The translations under genes were made by a program, and so were the position numbers. From Vallitalea sp. (GTDB lineage: Bacteria; Bacillota; Clostridia; Lachnospirales; Vallitaleaceae): a stretch of 50,591 nt of DNA. This document shows positions 1 to 8,155 of the stretch, one piece after another. The notes below the pieces were generated by a model. It was not told where the DNA came from and searched no databases. It worked only from the letters and a program-made list of their open reading frames with translations. The DNA lies in NCBI RefSeq assembly GCF_025211055.1, contig NZ_JAOARO010000013.1, positions 1 to 50,591 of the forward strand, given 5' to 3'. The number at the start of each line of letters is the position of its first letter. The first letter of the stretch is position 1.

Positions 1-41
1 AATTGTATTTTGTTTGTCCCATAATTAGCTCCTTCCTTTCT

Positions 42-449
42 TCATTCAATATTATATCTTTTTATAATAAAATACAAGAAATCCTGACGAACGACACGAT
101 TTATGGGATAAAATGCATTTTTAAGTACATATTGCCTATTTAAATAGTCTTGTAGATAGCCAGGCTCTATATTCTCTGGATTCTTTTTATATAAATAGCT
201 TGCAACGCTTGTAACACCAACAGCTATTGCATTAGGTCCACCAACAGAAACCCCTTCTTGTATTGACTTATATATATCTTCGGCTTCTTTAACTACTCTA
301 AGATCAATTTTAATAGCTGGTTCATTTTTCTTGTTATTAACGGCAAATCCTAATTCTTCATAAATCAGTTCAACAACGGTTGGTTTGAATTGCATTGGTG
401 GGTAAAGATTCACGGCATACGCATGAAAAAATTTGTAGCTATACGACAA
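42..449 (-). CDS. hypothetical protein, possibly N-terminally truncated
   Basis: About 135 codons from a TTG start; I do not recognise the family. No signal peptide, membrane segment or metal motif is visible. The middle carries a small-residue stretch (VGGPNAIAVGVTSVASYLYK) and the C-terminus is rich in aromatic and basic residues. There is no convincing ribosome site before the TTG. The same frame stays open upstream for another 13 codons, to a stop at 489-491, and those codons read like protein (IIDTYISTDVL). This could mean the visible piece is the C-terminal part of a longer gene whose front has been lost. The flanking DNA to position 886 is gene-poor, which fits decay. The true start is uncertain; this is a weak call. 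Confidence 0.4.
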   Translation of the reverse strand: MSYSYKFFHAYAVNLYPPMQFKPTVVELIYEELGFAVNNKKNEPAIKIDLRVVKEAEDIYKSIQEGVSVGGPNAIAVGVTSVASYLYKKNPENIEPGYLQDYLNRQYVLKNAFYPINRVVRQDFLYFIIKRYNIE

Positions 450-489
450 AACGTCCGTAGATATATAGGTATCAATAATCTGTTCAAGT

Positions 490-886
490 TAAAGCATCCT
501 AAGAAAAACTAAAAACAGAAGAAATAAGCAAAAAAAAGATGAGTATAAAAAGAAAAAGACTCTATGCATGCATGGATGAAAAGTTCTTAGAAGGTGTGAT
601 ATTCAGTAAAAAAGGATAAAAGCAGAAAAAGTGACACATAAAATATCCAAGAACCAAGTAAATGTTATCTCTTTAATATTCTACGAGATTATCAAGGCAA
701 GGTTCTATAGGTGATACGATAAGCGTGCTAGGACTGCAAAGTGCCTTTCCGCTAAACATGGACGTTTAGATCCTCTTATTATGTATAATTCTTAGATCTA
801 TTATACTAATATATTTTAATTCATCAGTATAATTTTTATTTATTAAATTATATTAATATTTGTATTATTAAAGCTCTTATTCGTAC
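490..886. other. gene-poor stretch, no supported gene
   Basis: AT-rich DNA with no good coding sequence. A 26-codon ATG frame near 540 has no ribosome site. A small hairpin (CTAAAC at 752-757 with GTTTAG at 764-769) sits in a slightly GC-richer patch (about 700-775) that may be debris of an older element. I see nothing functional that I can support. Confidence 0.4.
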
Positions 887-920
887 CAACAATTTTGTTA
901 ATAAATTAACAAAATTGTTG
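887..920. promoter_or_regulatory. Rex-type redox operator
   Basis: Perfect inverted repeat: 16-base arms at 887-902 and 905-920 with two central bases. Its core at 895-912, TTGTTAATAAATTAACAA, matches exactly the clostridial Rex consensus TTGTTAA-N4-TTAACAA. The right arm overlaps the -35 element of the hydrogenase promoter (TTGACT from 918), so a bound repressor would block RNA polymerase. Rex releases DNA when the NADH/NAD+ ratio rises. That would switch on the hydrogenase genes when reducing power is in excess. The rex gene itself is not in the window. Confidence 0.85.
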
Positions 921-945
921 ACTTTTTTTTAATTTTTGATAAGAT
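918..945 (+). promoter_or_regulatory. promoter of the hydrogenase operon
   Basis: Housekeeping-type promoter: -35 TTGACT at 918-923, 16-base spacer, -10 TAAGAT at 940-945. It overlaps the right arm of the Rex-type palindrome. A start site near 952 gives a leader of about 195 nt before the first gene. That leader has a small hairpin (AATACAA...TTGTATT around 958-978) and is otherwise very AT-rich. Confidence 0.6.
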
Positions 946-1146
946 ATATATGTGCTAAATACAATAAGCTTTTGTATTATCATACATATGTACTTATACT
1001 AATAACTGTTAATAATTATATATAATATATTATATATTCAACATATATATATTAAAATGCTTTATACTAAAGCCTAATTTTTTTATTCTATATGTATATA
1101 TAATTATAGATAATACATAATTATTATATCAAAAGGAGTGGTTAAA

Positions 1147-1398
1147 ATGTTAACAATTAATATTTGTATAGGTAGTGCATGCCATTTAAAAGGATCTTAT
1201 TCCGTTATTTCAAAGCTCCAAGAATTAGTCAAGGCTAGTTCTTTAGAAGATAAAATTGAAATAAAAGGTGCTTTTTGTCTTGGAAGATGTACCCAAGCAG
1301 TATCAGTCAAAGTAGACGATAAAATATATTCAGTCTGTCCTTCTACAACTGAAGATTTTTTTTACAATGAAATCTTAACTAAGTTACCACAACAATAA
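1147..1398 (+). CDS. thioredoxin-like [2Fe-2S] ferredoxin (NuoE/HydC-like)
   Basis: 83-residue electron-transfer protein of the thioredoxin-like [2Fe-2S] family, the fold of the NuoE C-terminus and of small subunits of clostridial hydrogenases. Four cysteines in the expected pattern are visible: C7 and C12 (CIGSAC) and C44 and C48 (CLGRC). An upstream GTG at 1138 is in frame, but the ribosome site GGAG lies at 1135-1138 and points to the ATG at 1147. It is the first gene after the Rex-type promoter and sits 13 bases before the sensory hydrogenase. It probably passes electrons to or from that protein, which is inferred from position. Confidence 0.85.
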   Translation: MLTINICIGSACHLKGSYSVISKLQELVKASSLEDKIEIKGAFCLGRCTQAVSVKVDDKIYSVCPSTTEDFFYNEILTKLPQQ

Positions 1399-1411
1399 GG
1401 GGGTTATTATT

Positions 1412-3124
1412 ATGAAGATAATGGATTTTTTACCTGTCAATTGTAAGAATTGTTATAAGTGCGTAAGAAATTGTCACGTGAAAGCAATAAGAATAGTTGA
1501 TGACCAAGCACAGATTATGGAAGATCATTGTATTGGCTGCGGACAATGTTTTGTAGTCTGTCCACAAAATGCTAGAAATATAAAAAGTGATTTAAGTGCT
1601 ATAAAGAATTCTATCCAAAGTAATAAAAAAATGGTTGTTACATTAGCACCCTCTTATAGTGGTATTTATAAAAAACCTAAAAAACTTATAGCTGCTCTAA
1701 GAGAACTTGGTTTTGAAATAATAGAAGAAACAGCAATAGGTGCAGAAATCGTAAGTGATCTCTATAAGGAATATATGGGTAATCATAATGATAAGAAAAA
1801 CCTGATTACTTCATGTTGTCCTTCAGTAAACTTATTAATACAACGTTACTATCCCGAATTACTCCCCTACCTTCTTCCTGTAGTATCTCCTATGATAGCT
1901 CATAGCATATTACTAAAGGAAAAATATGGTCAGAATTCATTTATTACATTTGTAGGTCCTTGTATCTCCAAAAGATGTGAAGCTTTTGGTTACCAAGAAA
2001 CTGGAGACATTGACGCTATTTTATCATTTGAAGAACTTGATACGTGGTTACATGAAGAAGGAATAATACTAAATGACCTAGAGGACTCATACCTTGATTC
2101 ATCAGCTTCCTCATATGGTCAGAGATATCCTCTTGAAGGCGGTATCTTAAAAGGAATTGAAGATGACATTACTAAAAACGGATATCGTTCAGTAAGTGTT
2201 ACTGGTATAGAAGACTGCAAAAATTTGTTTCAAACAATATCAAAAGAAGATGTTGGAAATCTATTCATAGAAGCAAATATATGTGCTAACGGATGTATCA
2301 ATGGTCCTGCTGTCAGCAAGAATAGTGAAAATGTTCATCTAAGACAGCTTCATGTTGATGATTACTTAGAGGAAAAAAAAGCTCTAAAATATGAACTATC
2401 CAATAAAACAGTATATAATCGTTCTTTTACCAATAGCCATGTTACTAAAAAACTTGCCTCAGAAGAAGAAATAAAAGAGATCTTAAAGTCAATGGGTAAA
2501 GTTGTTAAGGAAGATGAGCTTAATTGTGGTGCTTGTGGTTACAATACCTGTCGTGAAAAAGCTCAAGCTGTATATGAAGGTATGTCGCAACCAGAAATGT
2601 GTATTCCTTACATGAGGAGTAAAGCAGAAAAACTTTCAAATATCATTTTTGAAAGCACACCTAATATAATCCTATTATTAGATGAAAACCTTAATATTGT
2701 AGATGTTAACCCTGCTTGTGAAAGTGCTTTTATGATTAATTCCAACTTATCAAAAGGCAAAGCATTATCAACATATATTGACAATAGTGATTTCAATCAT
2801 GTTTTAAAAACAAAACAAAATATTGTTAATAAGAGAGTAGTTTATTCTCATTATAACTTGATTGTAAATGAAACCATTTTATTCTTACCAAAACAAAATC
2901 TGATTATGGCTATTTTATATGATGTTACTAACATAGAAAAGAAAAATCAAGAACTTATTAATCTCAAGAAAAATACTCTGGAAGTAGCTGATAATGTAAT
3001 TGAGAAGCAAATGCGAGTTGCTCAAGAAATAGCTAGTCTCCTAGGTGAAACAACCGCTGAAACAAAGATTACATTGATGAAATTACAACAGATTGTTTTA
3101 GGCGAGGAAGGTGTTACTAAGTGA
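1412..3124 (+). CDS. hydS: sensory-type [FeFe] hydrogenase with PAS domain (HydS-like, group C)
   Basis: 570 residues in four parts. Two [4Fe-4S] ferredoxin motifs come first (C11/14/17/21 and C40/43/46/50). The H-cluster domain follows: TSCCP at 133-137, GPCISK at 182-187, and CANGC at 291-295. Then comes an iron-sulfur domain (C372, C375, C380, C397), and last a PAS domain at about 405-510 with a helical tail. Catalytic [FeFe] hydrogenases lack the C-terminal PAS; putative sensory group C enzymes have it. The gene overlaps the following SpoIIE-type phosphatase by a GTGA junction, the arrangement of the phosphatase-linked subgroup (C3). The likely role is sensing hydrogen or redox state and signalling through the phosphatase. 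The H-cluster cysteines are all present, so it can probably bind a cluster; sensing is family knowledge plus context. Confidence 0.88.
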   Translation: MKIMDFLPVNCKNCYKCVRNCHVKAIRIVDDQAQIMEDHCIGCGQCFVVCPQNARNIKSDLSAIKNSIQSNKKMVVTLAPSYSGIYKKPKKLIAALRELGFEIIEETAIGAEIVSDLYKEYMGNHNDKKNLITSCCPSVNLLIQRYYPELLPYLLPVVSPMIAHSILLKEKYGQNSFITFVGPCISKRCEAFGYQETGDIDAILSFEELDTWLHEEGIILNDLEDSYLDSSASSYGQRYPLEGGILKGIEDDITKNGYRSVSVTGIEDCKNLFQTISKEDVGNLFIEANICANGCINGPAVSKNSENVHLRQLHVDDYLEEKKALKYELSNKTVYNRSFTNSHVTKKLASEEEIKEILKSMGKVVKEDELNCGACGYNTCREKAQAVYEGMSQPEMCIPYMRSKAEKLSNIIFESTPNIILLLDENLNIVDVNPACESAFMINSNLSKGKALSTYIDNSDFNHVLKTKQNIVNKRVVYSHYNLIVNETILFLPKQNLIMAILYDVTNIEKKNQELINLKKNTLEVADNVIEKQMRVAQEIASLLGETTAETKITLMKLQQIVLGEEGVTK

Positions 3125-4290
3125 AATATTTTATTGATATTTTTCATAATAGCATTAATAAATACGGTGAACAACTATGTGGTGACAAAGTCGAAATCAT
3201 ACGAACAGATGATAGCGTAATTGCCGTTCTATCTGATGGACTAGGTAGCGGTGTAAAAGCTAATATACTTGCTACTCTAACAGCTAAGATAGCTGCAACT
3301 ATGTTAAAAGAAGGAGCAAGTATCAAAGATACCGTAGATACTATTGTAAATACTCTCCCCGAATGTCAAGTAAGGAAACTTGCTTATTCTACTTTCACTA
3401 TGATAAAAATCGATAAATCAGGAAAGGTATATATAGCAGAATACGATAATCCACCTATTTTTATATATCGTAACGGAATAGATCTAGAATTAAAAAAGCG
3501 TAAAATTGATATTAACGGAAAAACCATTCTAGAAAGCAATTTCAAATTAATGGTTGGAGATAATATCTCTGTAATAAGTGATGGCGCTGTCCATGCAGGT
3601 GTTGGAGCACTTCTTAATCTTGGATGGCAATGGGACAATATTAATGGCTATCTTAGAGACCTTGCAAAAGTTGAAAAAACATCACGTAACATAAGTGGTA
3701 ATTTCATTGGGGTATGTAATAATCTCTATGAAGACCATCCTGGCGATGATACCACAATAATGAATATCAGAGTTCGTGAAATAGAAAACATAGACCTGTT
3801 TACAGGTCCTCCCGAAGATAGGGATATGGATAAATGGATAATCAATAAATTATCCAAAGGCAATAGTAAAAAAGTAATATGCGGAGGAACTACAGCAAAT
3901 ATAGCCTCAAGAGAATTGAATCGTGAAATCTATGTAGACATTGAAACAATGGCAAAAGATGTACCTCCTATGGCATATATGGATGGTATTGATCTAGTAA
4001 CTGAAGGGGTACTGACATTAAAACAAACTCTAGAACTACTAAAAACTTATTCCATGGACAATTTCACTACTAAAGCAAATTATCTAAATGAAAATAATGG
4101 AGCTAGCAAACTAGCCAATTACTTAATAAATGAATGTACACATGTACATTTCTGGGTAGGAAAAGCAGTTAATCCTGCTCATCAAAACCCTAATTTCCCC
4201 ACCAGCCTTAATATAAAGTTAAAGATTGTAGGCGAATTAGCAAATGAATTAGAAAATATAGGTAAGCAAGTTACCATAACCTATATTTAA
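3121..4290 (+). CDS. SpoIIE/PP2C-type serine phosphatase linked to the sensory hydrogenase
   Basis: 389 residues from a GTG start that overlaps the stop of the hydrogenase gene (GTGA), so translation is probably coupled. The N-terminal 220 residues form a SpoIIE-type PPM phosphatase domain. The metal-binding aspartate motifs are visible: LSDGLGSG near residue 40, SDGAVHAG near 150 and GDDTT near 210. The C-terminal 170 residues have no motif I recognise. This pairing is the defining context of phosphatase-linked sensory [FeFe] hydrogenases. It probably acts on a phosphorylated anti-sigma-factor antagonist or similar target, but none is encoded nearby. It was possibly co-transcribed with the next hydrogenase, 75 bases downstream. 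Confidence 0.85.
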   Translation: MKYFIDIFHNSINKYGEQLCGDKVEIIRTDDSVIAVLSDGLGSGVKANILATLTAKIAATMLKEGASIKDTVDTIVNTLPECQVRKLAYSTFTMIKIDKSGKVYIAEYDNPPIFIYRNGIDLELKKRKIDINGKTILESNFKLMVGDNISVISDGAVHAGVGALLNLGWQWDNINGYLRDLAKVEKTSRNISGNFIGVCNNLYEDHPGDDTTIMNIRVREIENIDLFTGPPEDRDMDKWIINKLSKGNSKKVICGGTTANIASRELNREIYVDIETMAKDVPPMAYMDGIDLVTEGVLTLKQTLELLKTYSMDNFTTKANYLNENNGASKLANYLINECTHVHFWVGKAVNPAHQNPNFPTSLNIKLKIVGELANELENIGKQVTITYI

Positions 4291-4365
4291 CTTTTTTAAT
4301 TAACTACTATTAATTAATCATATCATGTCTATATACAGTTTGTTTCATAATTTAGGAGGAAGACA

Positions 4366-5835
4366 ATGAGAAAATTTGAAACTAATGTGCAACTACTAAA
4401 ATACAAAGTACTAAAAGAAGTAGCTTCATCTGCACTAAACAAATCGTTAGAAAAAGATATATTAGATATTCCAAATAAAATTATCCCTGGTCCCAAACCA
4501 GAAACCAGATGTTGTATATATAAAGAAAGAGCTATAATAAATGAAAGAGTTAAATTGGCCATAGGGGGTGACCCCGACAATGATAACACAATACAAGTTA
4601 TTGATATGGCATGTGATAGCTGTCCTATTCAAAAATATTCTGTTACAGAAGCTTGCAGGGGCTGTATAGCTCACAAATGTAAAGAAGCCTGTCCATTTAA
4701 TGCAATAGATTTTTCTGGACAAAAAGCTCATATAGATACGGATAAATGTAAAGAATGTGGTAAATGTGCCAATGCATGTCCCTACAATGCCATTATTGAA
4801 ATTCAAAGACCTTGTGTAAAAGCTTGTAATGCAGATGCAATAAACATAGACCCAGATACTAAAAAAGCTTCTATAGATTATGAGAATTGTATAAGCTGTG
4901 GTGCCTGTGTATACCAATGTCCTTTTGGCGCTATTATGGATAAATCATCTATAGTGGATGTGATTAGACTCATTGAGGAATCAGGTAAAAACAATAACTA
5001 TAAAGTATATGCTATGATTGCACCTGCCATTTCCAGTCAATTTACTTATGCCAAAATAGAACAAGTAATAACAGGAATAAAGAAATTAGGCTTCCATAAT
5101 GTTGTTGAAGTTGCCTTAGGTGCAGATATTATTGCATACTACGAAAGCACACAAGTTGCTAAAGAACTTGGCGAAAAAGAATGGATGACTACATCCTGTT
5201 GTCCTGCTTTTGTTACATATATCAAGAAAAACTATCCTGATCTTATAGATCATATATCAACTGCTGTTTCCCCTATGATTGCTACTTCACAGCTTATTAA
5301 AAATACGGACCCTACAGCAAAAACTGTTTTCATTGGTCCATGTACCGCTAAAAAATCAGAAATCAATGAACCCGACCTAAGAGGTGAAGCTGATTATGTT
5401 CTTACATTTGAAGAATTACAAGCATTATTTGATGCTCATGATATAAAAGTAGAAGAATGTGACGAAGGGATTCTAGATAATGCTTCTTATTTTGGAAGGA
5501 TATTTGCTAGATCTGGCGGGGTTACAGATGCTATTAAGCATGTTGTAGAAACCAACAATCTCACTATTGATATTAAACCTGTAGTATGTGACGGACTAAA
5601 TGAATGCTCCAAAAATCTGAGATTAGCAAAATTCAATCGTTTACAAGGGAACTTTATTGAAGGAATGGCTTGTGAAGGTGGTTGCATATGTGGTCCTGCT
5701 TCACTATCTCATGGAGCCAAAGATAAAAAAGAAGTAGATAAATATGGTAAATTAGCAATTGAAACAACCGTTAATGACGCTATTAGAATATTTAATATGG
5801 ATTCACTTAACTTAAGCAGAGAAAATCACAAATAA
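4366..5835 (+). CDS. [FeFe] hydrogenase, ferredoxin-type (group B-like)
   Basis: 489-residue [FeFe] hydrogenase. The first 80 residues are specific to this type; then a cysteine-rich stretch (about 80-190) carries several [4Fe-4S] motifs, including CRGCIAHKCKEACP, CKECGKCANACP and CISCGACVYQCP. The H-cluster domain has TSCCPAF, GPCTAKKSE and EGMACEGGCICGP, with all cluster cysteines present. There is no PAS domain and no NADH-binding module, so this is probably a soluble ferredoxin-linked enzyme of the poorly characterised group B. A good ribosome site (GGAGG) precedes the ATG. A short inverted repeat (TTAATTAA at 4296-4303 and 4310-4317) lies in the gap before it. It may share the Rex-controlled transcript or have its own promoter. 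Confidence 0.9.
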   Translation: MRKFETNVQLLKYKVLKEVASSALNKSLEKDILDIPNKIIPGPKPETRCCIYKERAIINERVKLAIGGDPDNDNTIQVIDMACDSCPIQKYSVTEACRGCIAHKCKEACPFNAIDFSGQKAHIDTDKCKECGKCANACPYNAIIEIQRPCVKACNADAINIDPDTKKASIDYENCISCGACVYQCPFGAIMDKSSIVDVIRLIEESGKNNNYKVYAMIAPAISSQFTYAKIEQVITGIKKLGFHNVVEVALGADIIAYYESTQVAKELGEKEWMTTSCCPAFVTYIKKNYPDLIDHISTAVSPMIATSQLIKNTDPTAKTVFIGPCTAKKSEINEPDLRGEADYVLTFEELQALFDAHDIKVEECDEGILDNASYFGRIFARSGGVTDAIKHVVETNNLTIDIKPVVCDGLNECSKNLRLAKFNRLQGNFIEGMACEGGCICGPASLSHGAKDKKEVDKYGKLAIETTVNDAIRIFNMDSLNLSRENHK

Positions 5836-5877
5836 ATATACCAACCATTACTTTACATACATATTTTTTTATGTCTA

Positions 5878-5910
5878 TATAATGATTATTTCCCTTACTC
5901 AATCATTATA
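5878..5910 (+). terminator. candidate terminator after the hydrogenase gene
   Basis: Perfect 10-base inverted repeat (TATAATGATT at 5878-5887, AATCATTATA at 5901-5910) with a 13-base loop, 43 bases after the hydrogenase stop. No clear T run follows directly, so termination efficiency is uncertain. Confidence 0.4.
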
Positions 5911-5951
5911 TTGGCATATTATTTTTGTCCTATTCATTTAATAATATTAAA

Positions 5952-6026
5952 TATGGATAGCAAATACTAATTTATAATATGAATAATACTGTAAGAGGAG
6001 AGTATATTCTTTCTTTGCTATCCATA
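5952..6026. repeat. long-range inverted repeat between convergent genes
   Basis: Perfect 13-base arms: TATGGATAGCAAA at 5952-5964 and TTTGCTATCCATA at 6014-6026, enclosing 49 bases. Inside, GAATA and TATTC extend the possible folding. It lies between convergent transcription units and could end the minus-strand ORP-like operon. The loop is longer than in a normal terminator, so a small structured RNA or a miniature element remnant is also possible. Confidence 0.45.
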
Positions 6027-6057
6027 AAAAAATATCATTTGTAACTAATGTGAGCTA

Positions 6058-6417
6058 TTATTCTTCGCAACCTTCATCATGATGTGAATGTTCGTGGCAA
6101 ACGCTTCCTGTAGATTCCAATTTTCCATCAATATATCTCTTAATTACTTCATCTAACTCTCCCGAAGCACCAACAATTACTGAAATATTATTTTCATTAA
6201 ATAGTTGTTGAGCTGTTGCACCCATTCCTCCAGCAATAATTACATTAACTTTTTTTTCTCCAAGAAATCTAGGTAAAAACCCTGGTTTGTGACCTGGATT
6301 AGCTACTAATGTAGTGTCTTTAACCTGATTATTTTCTACCTCATAGATTTGGAATCCTTCACAAAACCCAAAATGTCCTGAAACTACATTTCCTTCCTTT
6401 GCTATAGCTACTTTCAT
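6058..6417 (-). CDS. NifX/MTH1175-family protein (dinitrogenase iron-molybdenum cofactor domain)
   Basis: 119 residues, a single ribonuclease-H-like domain of the NifB/NifX/NafY C-terminal family (DUF134-like MTH1175 group). The N-terminus MKVAIAKEGNVVSGHFG and the segment IIAGGMGATAQQLFNENNI are typical. These proteins bind metal-sulfur clusters; the orange protein of Desulfovibrio binds a Mo-Cu cluster. The tail is rich in His, Asp and Glu (HEHSHHDEGCEE), a plausible metal-binding extension. A ribosome site (AAGGAGG) precedes the ATG. It is the last gene of a four-gene unit with two ferredoxin-containing MinD-type ATPases. No nitrogenase genes are present, so a role in nitrogen fixation is unlikely. 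Confidence 0.85.
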   Translation of the reverse strand: MKVAIAKEGNVVSGHFGFCEGFQIYEVENNQVKDTTLVANPGHKPGFLPRFLGEKKVNVIIAGGMGATAQQLFNENNISVIVGASGELDEVIKRYIDGKLESTGSVCHEHSHHDEGCEE

Positions 6418-6445
6418 TTTAAATTCCTCCTTGATTAATATTATT

Positions 6446-7294
6446 TTATTTTGTATAATTGTTTAGTGTTTGCCATATTATATTGATTTCTTTTGCTGCC
6501 ATACTATTTTCGTATAGCACAATAGGTTTCAATTCATTAATTGATTTTTCAACTGTAGTGTCAAAAGGTATTTTACCGATTAAATCAATATTTTTGGTCT
6601 CACAATAAGTTGATATATCTTTTGTTACCTCTTCATTTATATCATACTTATTAATACATACTAATGGTTTTATCTCAAAAAACTCTACAACTGAAAGTAC
6701 TCTCTTAAAATCATTAAGACCTGATTGACTTGGTTCAACAATTATAAGAGCCATATCGCAACCAGTGACAGAAGCCATAACAGCACATCCTACACCAGGT
6801 GTACCATCCAAAATGTACATGTCATCTTTATTCCCATAACTTAATGCATTTTTTCTCACATCAGTAACTAGTTTTCCTGAACCTTCAGCACCCACTATCA
6901 TCTGGGCTCTTGATAATATACCTTTAGAAGTTTTAGTTATTATGGTATCACCTGTAACTTCATCTTTCATAGTGATAGCATCATAATCACAAACCACTGT
7001 ACATGCTGCACAGCCTTCACATTTTAATTCATCTACTACACCATCTTTTATGGCATCAAATCTGCACATGTTTTCACAGGCTCTACATAAGGTACACTTA
7101 TCTCCATTAACATAGGCTACCTTAGCACCTATATATGGTTCCCTCTTAATATCTTCACCACCTAAAACAATATGAAGATTAGAAGCATCTACATCACAAT
7201 CACATTTGATACTATTTTCACTAAGATAGGCAAATGATGCTGCAATAGTAGTTTTTCCTGTTCCGCCTTTTCCACTTATTATTACAAGCTGCAT
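6446..7294 (-). CDS. MinD/Mrp-superfamily ATPase with inserted ferredoxin domain
   Basis: 282 residues. A deviant Walker A motif (GKGGTGKTT) lies at residues 8-16. A two-cluster ferredoxin insert occupies about 65-112 (CTLCRACENMC and CEGCAACTVVC). The MinD-type ATPase fold then resumes (DGTPGVGCAVMASVTGCD). Proteins of this build pair with MTH1175-type proteins in the ORP complex, and relatives (Nbp35/Mrp, CooC) handle iron-sulfur clusters or metals. The gene starts inside the end of the previous one (13-base overlap), so the two ATPases are probably made together and may form a heterodimer. Function in this organism is unproven. Confidence 0.88.
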   Translation of the reverse strand: MQLVIISGKGGTGKTTIAASFAYLSENSIKCDCDVDASNLHIVLGGEDIKREPYIGAKVAYVNGDKCTLCRACENMCRFDAIKDGVVDELKCEGCAACTVVCDYDAITMKDEVTGDTIITKTSKGILSRAQMIVGAEGSGKLVTDVRKNALSYGNKDDMYILDGTPGVGCAVMASVTGCDMALIIVEPSQSGLNDFKRVLSVVEFFEIKPLVCINKYDINEEVTKDISTYCETKNIDLIGKIPFDTTVEKSINELKPIVLYENSMAAKEINIIWQTLNNYTK

Positions 7295-8112
7295 CCTATA
7301 GCCTCCTCTATGTTGCTCATTATGTCAGTGAACATCTTTTTATATTTTTCATTATTAATCAGTAGCTCACCTTTAGAGTACATAACTGCAATATTTCTGT
7401 CAAAAGGAATAGTTCCAATAATATCTATATTTTCATCTTTGCAATACTTTGATGTAGCATTTTCTTGTTGTGACATTCTATTGATGATAACTCCAAAAGA
7501 TATTTTCATCTTACGTACTAATTCTACTGCAATTTTAAGATCATGTAAACCAAATTCTGTAGGTTCTGTAACTAATATTGCATAATCAACACCTAGTAAT
7601 GGTTTAACAACATTACATGAACTACCTGGTGAACAATCAATAATAGTAGTCTTATCATCTATCATACTCTTAAGTCTACTGATAATTGGTCCTGCCATAG
7701 GTTCTGTAATATTAAGTGTTCCGCTAAGGCACTGCATATCATCACTGTAACCCGTTTCAATCTTACCTATAGTTCTATCTTTTTCAATAATAGCCATAGT
7801 CTCACATACAGCTCTACATGCGCCACATCCATGACATAACTTTTCAAAAAGAATTACTTTGTCAGTATGCACTAATGCATTAAACTGACATATATCTACG
7901 CACTTCTTACAATGTATGCATCTATCTTCATCTACGTAAGGAACAGGTATACTTACTTCCTTACTCTTGATATCTTGTGGTTTTAGAAAGATGAATCCAT
8001 TAGGCTCCTCAACATCACAATCAATATATCTAACATTAATTAATTTGGCAAGATTAGTTGATACTGTTGTCTTACCAGTACCTCCCTTACCGCTTAAAAC
8101 CGCAATTTGCAT
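7282..8112 (-). CDS. MinD/Mrp-superfamily ATPase with inserted ferredoxin domain (second copy)
   Basis: 276 residues, a paralogue of the ATPase encoded just downstream, with the same order of parts. The Walker A motif GKGGTGKTT is at 8-16. A ferredoxin insert follows at about 62-108 (CIHCKKCVDIC and CHGCGACRAVC). The switch region DCSPGSSCNV comes next, then a MinD-like C-terminal half. Tandem, non-identical pairs of this kind occur in ORP operons of sulfate reducers and in many Clostridia. It lies 43 bases after the first NifX-type gene and overlaps the next ATPase gene, so it belongs to the same operon. The substrate, or the cluster it moves, is unknown. Confidence 0.88.
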   Translation of the reverse strand: MQIAVLSGKGGTGKTTVSTNLAKLINVRYIDCDVEEPNGFIFLKPQDIKSKEVSIPVPYVDEDRCIHCKKCVDICQFNALVHTDKVILFEKLCHGCGACRAVCETMAIIEKDRTIGKIETGYSDDMQCLSGTLNITEPMAGPIISRLKSMIDDKTTIIDCSPGSSCNVVKPLLGVDYAILVTEPTEFGLHDLKIAVELVRKMKISFGVIINRMSQQENATSKYCKDENIDIIGTIPFDRNIAVMYSKGELLINNEKYKKMFTDIMSNIEEAIGCSL

Positions 8113-8155
8113 AACAAATTCCTCTTTTTCTATAGTATTTATCCTAATTTAATTA

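Noticed and set aside
540..620. 26-codon plus-strand reading frame (MSIKRKRLYACM...)
   Set aside because: No ribosome site, no promoter, lies in decayed gene-poor DNA; coding potential not convincing.
700..775. Patch resembling the end of an insertion sequence
   Set aside because: Only one small hairpin, no matching second end and no transposase fragment nearby.
1138..1146. GTG as the start of the 2Fe-2S ferredoxin gene
   Set aside because: The ribosome site overlaps this GTG; the ATG at 1147 has correct spacing.
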